A DNA stretch of 37,440 nt from Synergistales bacterium (GTDB lineage Bacteria; Synergistota; Synergistia; Synergistales; Synergistaceae). The notes under the pieces are model-generated. The model saw only the letters and a list, made by a program, of their open reading frames with translations, had not been told where the DNA came from and made no database searches. The position numbers and the translations under genes are program-made. Shown here one piece after another: positions 31,354 to 37,440 of this stretch; positions within the stretch are counted from its first letter, which is position 1, and each line of letters begins with the position of its first letter. The DNA lies in NCBI GenBank assembly GCA_026002695.1, contig BOCB01000011.1, positions 1 to 37,440 of the forward strand, given 5' to 3'.

Positions 31354-34300
31354 ATGAAGGTCATCAGGGGCAGGGGGAATACGGAGTTTATCGAGCATGA
31401 GGACAGGGACGAGGACGAGAAAAACAGCCCCGTCGTGTCCGCGCCGCGGGAAACGCCGAAAACGGCCGGCCCGGCGAGGGCGGAGACGGACGGCGGGGGT
31501 ATAGAGGCGGACGACCGGGGGCGGCCGCCCCTGCAAAGGGGGCGGGACGGGAACGCGGCTGTTCCGAAGATACAAGAGCCTTACCCCTATGACGACGAAT
31601 ATTACGCCGGGAATCCGCCGCCCCCCGGGGCGCGCAGGCCAACGGCGAAGGAAATAACCAATGCGGAGGATCTGAGGAAGAGGCGGATAAAGCAGGGATA
31701 CCCCGCGATGATACGGCTCTTCCGGCAGGAGGACGCCTGGGCGGCGAACCCCGACCAAAAAGCCCGCGAGGCGTGGAACTCCTATAAGTCGGGCGTGCCC
31801 ATGTACCTCATGGATAATCCCGAAATGAAGAGCCTCGCCGAGACGAGGGCGAAGATGAGGGACGCCCGCGAGGAATACCGCTTCGTGTCGAAGCCCGTCG
31901 TAGATTGGCTGGGGCAGGGATACAACCTCGACATAGCGCATGACGACGCGGTGAGCCTCAGCAGGCTGGGGACGAGCCTCACGAAGCTCGCGGGGAACAT
32001 GGCGCCCCGGGAGGACCGGAGCGTCCGGAAAGCGTTTCAGGGCGGCTGGTCAGATTTCTTCAAGAGGTGGGCGCAGTCAAACGAAGTTGACGCGGCGGCG
32101 CCGGGGAAACCATTCGAGCCGGGCGTGAAGCCCGTGGGACGAAGCGGCAACATGAGCCGCTTCGTCTCCGCGCCGTCCGTGCCGGAAGCGGCGGACAATA
32201 CGCTGCGCTCCATAGACAAATGGCAGGCGGGGTGGCAGAGGGCGCTCTCCGAGGCGCTCGATCCGGGAGAGTACCTGCGTCCGTCCGGCGTCTGGGGGCA
32301 GTTCGGGCACGACATTCTGAGAAGCTCCGCCTATACCCTGTACAGCGTGGGCCAGAGCGCCGCCATTATGGCCGCGGCCTCCGCGCTCGCGCCCGTCACG
32401 GGCGGCGGCTCGCTCGGCATAGCGGCCGCGTCCCTCGCGGGCGCGTTCGGCGAGGCCAAGATACAGGGCTCCGGCGTATACTTCGAGGCGCTGGAAAACG
32501 GCATGGGCGAGGAAGAGGCAAGGAGCGCGGCTAACGAGGTCATGAGCGCGAACTTCCTGATGCTGACGGCGTCCAATACCGTACAGAACGGACTCGCGTT
32601 CGGAGCGCCGGCGGGGGCGTTGGGGCGCGGGGCCGGTAAAATGAGCGGGAGGGCGGCCGCCTACGCGAGGCTTAAACTCGGAAAGACGGCGGCCGGCGCG
32701 ATGAGGACGCTTGGCGGCTTCGCCGCAAACGCCGGCATAGAGGGCATGGAGGAAGCCGCGCAGGACCTTATCGACTTTCGCGCGCTCGGAACCGACACGG
32801 ATTGGGACAGGGTCAGGTGGAGCTTCCTGATCGGCGCGGGGTCGGGCGGCATATTCCACGGCGCGGGGACCGGGCTGCGCGGCGCGGGGCGCGCGCTGAG
32901 TTACACCGGGAACAAATTGACGGGGATCGTCCGCAGGGGACAGGAGATACAGAATACTGAGACCGTAGCCCCGATCCTCGGCGAGGCAGTGGAGAACGTC
33001 AAAGAGAGCAAGACGGCGCAGCGTCTGCCGGAGGCCGCCGAGGACTTCGTGCGGCAGGTGACGGAGGGACAGATAGATACGGTATGGATCGACGGCGACG
33101 TGCTCGCGTCCTACGCGCAGGCCATAGCCGAAGAGCGCGGAGGATTGGACGGGAACGGCGAGATAAACGAAATCGTGTGGGAGGCGTCCGTCGGGAGTCT
33201 GCGCGAGGAGATAGGGTTCAGCGACGCCGAGATGTTCAGCGAGGCGCTCGATCTCGGAACGCCCGTCGAGGTGGACGCCGCGAAGGCCGTCGTCCTCATG
33301 GGGACGAAGGAGAAATACGCGAAGTTAAAGGACCACGTTACCTTCACCCCAAACGGCGTCTCCGCCGCAAACGCGGCGGAGGAGTGGGCAGCGCTGCGCG
33401 AAACGGCACAGAACCTGATGGAAGACTTCAAGGACGAACAGGAGCGCATAGAGAGCGAGGGCGGCGCGGCCGCGAAGTTCGCGCGCGGGATTAAAGAGGC
33501 CTTCCTCGGAACGGACAGCAAGGCGCTGCGGGGGAAGACGGCCTCGGGCGCGTATGCCGAATTGTTGGCGGCGAGGCTGGCCGTGAAAGCGCGGGATATG
33601 GGCATTCCGTTCGAGGAACTCGCCGGACCGGGAGCGGTGCGCGTGGAGAGGAACGGGAACGAGACGAGGATCGCGCTGCGCAGGACAATTGGCGCGGCGG
33701 CGGAGACAGTGGTGCTGGAGAGGTTCGAGCAGCGCGGGGAAGCGGCGGAGAACAGGCTGAACGCGGATGAGGCGGCGTGGGCGGCGGCGGTGGACGCTTT
33801 CGTAAATCACACGCTCGATAAGAGCCGGTCAATCAGGGTTATGACCACCCCATTGGTGTTTAGCCTTGCGGGCGCCGATGTCCTTCCGGTCTATATGAAT
33901 TACAATACGGTGAAAAATTCCCTGAAAAAGAAGGGAAGCCGAGGAGTGGGCGGACATTCCGAAGGACATGGGCTCACGCCGGAAATATTGAAACAAATCC
34001 CAAGAGCCCTTGCCGATCCAATCATGATTTTTCAGTCGGATTCGCAAGCAACAAATTTAGTGGCCATGCTTGAACTAAAAGACGCCGATGGGAAGGATAT
34101 TGTGTCTGTTCTTAGATTGGATAAAATAAACAATGACAGATATGAAGCAACAAACGCATTGGTATCTGTCTACGGTAAAGACGATTCTTACCGGGTTGAC
34201 GCAAATACATGGTTTACTGAACAGGCGTTAAGCGGTGCGCTCTATATAAACACAGAAAAAGCCTCTGCTTGGGCTACTGGCGCCGGGCTTTCTATGTGGT

Positions 34301-37281
34301 CCGACACATTCACTCCTGAGAGGCTTTCTGAGATTATACCAAACCAGCATGACCTTGACAAGCTCCTGAAGGAAAATCAGGGGCTGTATCAGGAGGGGGA
34401 CGACTCCGTTCGCGGTGAGGCGGGTTTCACTAAGGACGAGGCGATCATCACGCTGTTCGAGTCCGCTGACCGCTCCACGTTCCTGCACGAGATGGGGCAC
34501 TGGTTCCTCGAGGACCTGCGCGATATGGCCGGGCTCGACGGAATAGCGCCGCGCGTCGCCGAGGATTGGAACACCGTCGCCGCGTGGCTCGGCGTCGCGG
34601 AGGATAGTGAAAAGTGGCGGGTGGCGAGTGAAGAGGACAGAGCGAAGATGTGGAAGAACGCTCACGAGAAGTTCGCCGCCTCGTTCGAGCAGTACTGCTT
34701 TGAGGGGAAAGCGCCCTCGAACGCGCTCAAAAAAGCGTTCAGGGCGTTCAAAAAGTGGCTGCTCGACATATACAAGGCCGTGGCCGGCATACGTTACCGC
34801 GACGCCGACGGGAACCGGGTCGCCTTTCAGATAAACGACGACATCAGGGGCGTGCTGGGCAGAATGCTCGCAGCCGAGGAGGCCGCGGAGAACGCCGCCG
34901 ACGAAATGGGAGTGACGGAGGTTGCGGAAGCGGCGGACAGGAAGGGAAAGAAGGGGAAGAAGGGGAAAGCGGGGAGTGGTATAATAGACCGCGACGATCT
35001 GAGCAACGCGGAGGCGGAGCGGGTGGGAAATAGTGTGTTTCAGGCTGAATCAGGGCGGTCTGTTGAGACCGCGGATCCGTCAGAGCTTCTTATCAGCGAA
35101 GACGGTTCGCCGACATTCGGAATAATTGACGAGGAGACGGCAAGGCAAGCCGGTATAACACCCGGTGAAGTGCGGGTAAATGTCGGGATGATTCGTCATA
35201 CCGAAAAAGAACACGGGGAGCAAATTCGAAATGCCGGGTATGATAACGTTGAAAGTATGTTTGCTGACGTCGCCGCGAATTACAACGAGATTCGCGAGGG
35301 TACGAATGGTTCTGTACTGCTTGTTAAGAGCATGGAGGGAACAAAAAGCCCGTCCTCGGCTGTTGAGTTAATTCCTGATGAAGGAATTTACAGAGGAAAA
35401 ACTGTTTGGATGGCCAGAAATGACTATCTTGAAAATAGAAAATTGCTCTCGACGAGGAGCGCAACCCCCGTCACCGGCCCTGCTTCCGACTTGGCTTCTT
35501 TACCCGGAACCCCTAATTCACAGGGGAAGCCCCGGCGTTGGAGCGCTCGCCAAGAGAGCAACTTAACTGAGGATAGTATATCACAAGCCTCGGCGAACAA
35601 CAAGGATGATTTAAGGGAAGAGGATAATACACAATCGCATATAGACGCCGCGAGCCGCCCCGAGGAGGGCGGCTCGCGGCGTGAAGGAGCCGAACCAGGG
35701 GGCGCGGGCGGCAGGGCAGGGGACGCGGGCGGCAGGATGCCGCCCCTGCGGGGGGCGCTGGACGCGGCAATCGAGGAGCAGGTCGAGAGCGCGAAGGAGC
35801 GCGCGCTCTCCGAGCTCATGCGCGGTATCGATCCGGCGAACGAGGCCGCCATCCGTGCCGAGACGGAAAGGCTCGCGCCGGAAGTCCGGAAGGAACTGCT
35901 CCGAGAGCCCGTCTACGCGGCCATAAACGAAATGAACGGGAACCCCGCGGTCCGGCTCTCCCTCGACGAGGTCTCCGAAAGATGGGGCGACGGCTTCATA
36001 GAAGCCCTGCCCGACAACATACTCGACGCCGAGGGGCTGTCCGCCGACGCCGCGGCGGCTTCGTTCGGCTTCGGGTCCGCCGACGAATTTATAAACGCCC
36101 TCTCCGCCGCGAACGACATAGAGGCGGAGATCGCCCGAAGAGCAGGGGAAGCGGCGCTCCGGAACCTCCGTATCCCCTCCGTCCAAGACGCGGGGCGGAT
36201 AGCGGCGGACGTAATGGCCGCGTCCGACGAGGACATAGACAGGGCGGCCATAGAGGCGGAGATTTATAAAACGACCGCGCCGGAGGAGGAGTTTTATGGG
36301 GAGAGTGATATAATAGACCGCGGCGGCCAAGCTGATACGGCGGAGGCGGAGCGGGTGGGAAATTCGGTAGTTGTGGTTACGGGTGATGAGTTCGGGGATT
36401 TTGACCTGTCGGAGCATGGCAGCGATGTATATCGGGCTGAGTTGAAAAGATTGCGCGAAGAGGCTCTTAAATACTATATGGATGTTCTCAGAAAGCGCCC
36501 TGCAAAGCATAATGACAACAGGATAAAAGAGGTTCTGTTTTCAAGGCGTGGGGGCGGGAAGGCTATCTCTTCATCAGCAAATCCGGATAAGCTGAAATTG
36601 ATAAGGAAATTACCGGAACTGATCGAAAATTCAATAGTTGACGGAGAGCCTGAACAGGTCAAGCACCCTAAGAATCATCCGGGAGTCAAGCAATTTTGGT
36701 GGTTAAAGTCGCAAGCCATATTAGACAACCGGATGGCTGATGTTCGTATTCTTGTTGAGGATTACGGCGACGGGAATATATACTATAATCATCATTTAGA
36801 TTATAGTACAAAACAAAACCCGCCCTCCGGTATCTCGGGCACGTCTGAAACAGACGCCTTACCGCCGTCGGAAAACGGGCTCAGTAAGGATATTATACCA
36901 AGTCAGAACGACAACGTCAACGACGTTGGAAGCAACAACCCCAACACAGACATTACGAGCCGCCCCGGGGAGGGCGGCTCTTTCTATGACGGGGGCTACG
37001 AGGGCAGCATAGACGACCTTAACGCCGCGTTTCCGGAGGAGGAGGGAACGGGCGGCGGGGCAAGAGACACGGGCGGCGGGATGCCGCCCCTGCGGGACGC
37101 GTTCTACGAGGAGGACCCGCGGGAGCTCGCCGGCGGCGAGGCCGTACAGAGACTCCGGGAGAGGCTGGGAAGCTCCTACAAGACCGCGCCTACGAGGCCA
37201 TGCAGAACGCCGTCGCGTCCGGCAAGAGCTACGGCGCGGCGCTCTCCGCCATACAAAAGAGCGGGCTGCAGCCGAGGCTGA
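31354..37281 (+). CDS. Giant phage polyvalent protein, C-terminally truncated by rearrangement
   Basis: 1975 aa. Order of parts: a charged N-terminus; a Gly/Ala-rich hydrophobic region (about 320-510) as in ejected gp16-like proteins; a MuF C-terminal-like domain (about 826-1009: ILKQIPRALADPIMIFQS, ALYINTEKASAWATGAGL); a metalloprotease-like HEMGH at 1045-1049 (STFLHEMGHWFLEDL); a phage Barnase/EndoU/RelE-like nuclease domain (about 1226-1373: IRHTEKEHGEQIRNAGYDNV, NGSVLLVKSMEG); helical segments; and an LPD3-like domain (about 1673-1826: VTGDEFGDFDLSEHGS, VRILVEDYGDGNIYYNHHLD). The three named domains are AT-richer than the rest. The last 32 residues (from about 37187) are a frameshifted reading of a copied gp15-like segment, so the true C-terminus is lost. 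Domain names are from memory of family patterns. Confidence 0.7.
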   Translation: MKVIRGRGNTEFIEHEDRDEDEKNSPVVSAPRETPKTAGPARAETDGGGIEADDRGRPPLQRGRDGNAAVPKIQEPYPYDDEYYAGNPPPPGARRPTAKEITNAEDLRKRRIKQGYPAMIRLFRQEDAWAANPDQKAREAWNSYKSGVPMYLMDNPEMKSLAETRAKMRDAREEYRFVSKPVVDWLGQGYNLDIAHDDAVSLSRLGTSLTKLAGNMAPREDRSVRKAFQGGWSDFFKRWAQSNEVDAAAPGKPFEPGVKPVGRSGNMSRFVSAPSVPEAADNTLRSIDKWQAGWQRALSEALDPGEYLRPSGVWGQFGHDILRSSAYTLYSVGQSAAIMAAASALAPVTGGGSLGIAAASLAGAFGEAKIQGSGVYFEALENGMGEEEARSAANEVMSANFLMLTASNTVQNGLAFGAPAGALGRGAGKMSGRAAAYARLKLGKTAAGAMRTLGGFAANAGIEGMEEAAQDLIDFRALGTDTDWDRVRWSFLIGAGSGGIFHGAGTGLRGAGRALSYTGNKLTGIVRRGQEIQNTETVAPILGEAVENVKESKTAQRLPEAAEDFVRQVTEGQIDTVWIDGDVLASYAQAIAEERGGLDGNGEINEIVWEASVGSLREEIGFSDAEMFSEALDLGTPVEVDAAKAVVLMGTKEKYAKLKDHVTFTPNGVSAANAAEEWAALRETAQNLMEDFKDEQERIESEGGAAAKFARGIKEAFLGTDSKALRGKTASGAYAELLAARLAVKARDMGIPFEELAGPGAVRVERNGNETRIALRRTIGAAAETVVLERFEQRGEAAENRLNADEAAWAAAVDAFVNHTLDKSRSIRVMTTPLVFSLAGADVLPVYMNYNTVKNSLKKKGSRGVGGHSEGHGLTPEILKQIPRALADPIMIFQSDSQATNLVAMLELKDADGKDIVSVLRLDKINNDRYEATNALVSVYGKDDSYRVDANTWFTEQALSGALYINTEKASAWATGAGLSMWSDTFTPERLSEIIPNQHDLDKLLKENQGLYQEGDDSVRGEAGFTKDEAIITLFESADRSTFLHEMGHWFLEDLRDMAGLDGIAPRVAEDWNTVAAWLGVAEDSEKWRVASEEDRAKMWKNAHEKFAASFEQYCFEGKAPSNALKKAFRAFKKWLLDIYKAVAGIRYRDADGNRVAFQINDDIRGVLGRMLAAEEAAENAADEMGVTEVAEAADRKGKKGKKGKAGSGIIDRDDLSNAEAERVGNSVFQAESGRSVETADPSELLISEDGSPTFGIIDEETARQAGITPGEVRVNVGMIRHTEKEHGEQIRNAGYDNVESMFADVAANYNEIREGTNGSVLLVKSMEGTKSPSSAVELIPDEGIYRGKTVWMARNDYLENRKLLSTRSATPVTGPASDLASLPGTPNSQGKPRRWSARQESNLTEDSISQASANNKDDLREEDNTQSHIDAASRPEEGGSRREGAEPGGAGGRAGDAGGRMPPLRGALDAAIEEQVESAKERALSELMRGIDPANEAAIRAETERLAPEVRKELLREPVYAAINEMNGNPAVRLSLDEVSERWGDGFIEALPDNILDAEGLSADAAAASFGFGSADEFINALSAANDIEAEIARRAGEAALRNLRIPSVQDAGRIAADVMAASDEDIDRAAIEAEIYKTTAPEEEFYGESDIIDRGGQADTAEAERVGNSVVVVTGDEFGDFDLSEHGSDVYRAELKRLREEALKYYMDVLRKRPAKHNDNRIKEVLFSRRGGGKAISSSANPDKLKLIRKLPELIENSIVDGEPEQVKHPKNHPGVKQFWWLKSQAILDNRMADVRILVEDYGDGNIYYNHHLDYSTKQNPPSGISGTSETDALPPSENGLSKDIIPSQNDNVNDVGSNNPNTDITSRPGEGGSFYDGGYEGSIDDLNAAFPEEEGTGGGARDTGGGMPPLRDAFYEEDPRELAGGEAVQRLRERLGSSYKTAPTRPCRTPSRPARATARRSPPYKRAGCSRG
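31517..31534 (+). repeat. Family B-like hairpin inside the giant gene
   Basis: GGGGGCGGCCGCCCCTGC, encoding part of RGRPPLQ, is a perfect GC palindrome that resembles the intergenic family B core. Confidence 0.4.
34971..35031 (+). repeat. Cassette linker, copy 1
   Basis: The 5' boundary of the nuclease cassette. It shares TATAATAGACCGCG and GCGGAGGCGGAGCGGGTGGG plus AAAT with 36298-36363, and encodes IIDRDD followed by AEAERVGNSV. The DNA contains TGG-TATAAT at 34977-34985, an extended -10 pattern. Confidence 0.75.
35651..35755 (+). repeat. Cassette tail with hairpins, copy 1
   Basis: The 3' boundary of the nuclease cassette. A 9-bp hairpin GAGCCGCCC/GGGCGGCTC with a 6-nt loop (35652-35675) encodes SRPEEGGS. 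A family B hairpin (35727-35745), identical in stem and loop to 6879-6897, encodes GGRMPPLR. The pair recurs at 36956-37095. Confidence 0.75.
36298..36363 (+). repeat. Cassette linker, copy 2
   Basis: The 5' boundary of the LPD3-like cassette; the counterpart of 34971-35031, encoding IIDRGG followed by AEAERVGNSV. It contains TGA-TATAAT at 36306-36314. Confidence 0.75.
36956..37095 (+). repeat. Cassette tail with hairpins, copy 2
   Basis: The same 9-bp GAGCCGCCC/GGGCGGCTC hairpin (36957-36980), encoding SRPGEGGS, and a family B hairpin at 37071-37089 encoding GGGMPPLR. It marks the 3' end of the LPD3-like cassette. Confidence 0.75.
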
Positions 37282-37440
37282 AGGACGCGCTTATAAACTA
37301 CGCGAAGAGCAAGTTTAACGTGGGGAGCGGCGGAGGAAGACGGGGAAGCGACCCGAGGGAGTACAACTCCGCGATGGCCGAGGCGATGGAGTTCAACCAG
37401 AGCAGCGAGGGAAAGACAGTCGGGGAAAGAAACGCTGCCG
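37187..37440 (+). repeat. Near-identical copy of a gp15-like gene segment
   Basis: 254 nt to the window end match 30534-30787 with three differences (a C/G, an A/G and a C/T). The gp15 reading frame stays open (AYEAMQNAVASGKSYGAALS) but is out of frame with the giant gene, which therefore ends at 37281. This marks a duplication or recombination joint, or an assembly join. Confidence 0.9.

Noticed and set aside
30534..37440. Diversity-generating retroelement template/variable repeat pair
   Set aside because: The near-identical copies differ by C/G, A/G and C/T changes rather than adenine-specific changes, and no reverse transcriptase is present.
1..37440. tRNA genes or CRISPR arrays
   Set aside because: No cloverleaf signature (GGTTCRANNC with paired arms) and no regularly spaced direct repeats were recognised by reading; a covariance scan would be decisive.

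Overview
The window looks like the chromosome of a GC-rich strict anaerobe carrying a decayed prophage. Synergistota is my best guess and a Gram-negative-type clostridium is possible. The reasons are an oxygen-independent benzimidazole (bza) operon, an AMMECR1/radical-SAM trio, an ornithine/alanine racemase-type enzyme, a NlpC/P60 protein with an N-terminal stabilising region, and a short SRP RNA without an Alu domain. No rRNA, tRNA or CRISPR array was seen.

Positions 1-9340 hold mostly single genes or short operons: an Rpn-type nuclease, a glycosyltransferase with an ECF transporter S subunit (minus strand), a SprA-like putative metalloprotease with an internal duplication, a LigB/AMMECR1/radical-SAM cluster, a secreted NlpC/P60 hydrolase, and homoserine dehydrogenase. 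GC-rich hairpin repeats lie between several of these genes.

Positions 9413-14486 are the metabolic highlight. A strong promoter, a cobalamin riboswitch and an intrinsic terminator precede two tandem ThiC paralogues (bzaA, bzaB), cobT and an O-methyltransferase (bzaC). This is the anaerobic pathway for the lower ligand of vitamin B12. With no bzaD or bzaE in the operon, the predicted product is 5-methoxybenzimidazole. sbcD and sbcC follow directly.

Positions 18728-24067 carry a hicB stub, a membrane PAS/degenerate-GGDEF protein, the SRP RNA gene (minus strand), a phosphoglycolate phosphatase, a PLP racemase and guaA. Accessory DNA starts right after guaA: a broken XRE regulator, a decayed IS3 element, and from 25430 a T7-like virion module. 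That module runs tail adaptor, shortened tail nozzle, gp13-like, gp14-like and gp15-like proteins, and a giant polyvalent protein.

Two toxin-antitoxin candidates sit inside the virion module. One is a Panacea-domain antitoxin with a MazF/PemK-like toxin, having its own promoter and terminator (27070-28130). The other is a candidate new type I system (29308-29592): a 47-aa hydrophobic peptide whose ribosome binding site is in a hairpin and whose message has long-range pairing, opposed by a predicted antisense RNA with its own promoter and terminator. The giant protein (31354-37281) contains three AT-richer domain cassettes. Two of them are bounded by repeated linkers, which suggests modular domain exchange. 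The protein is cut off where a near-identical 254-bp copy of part of the gp15-like gene begins.
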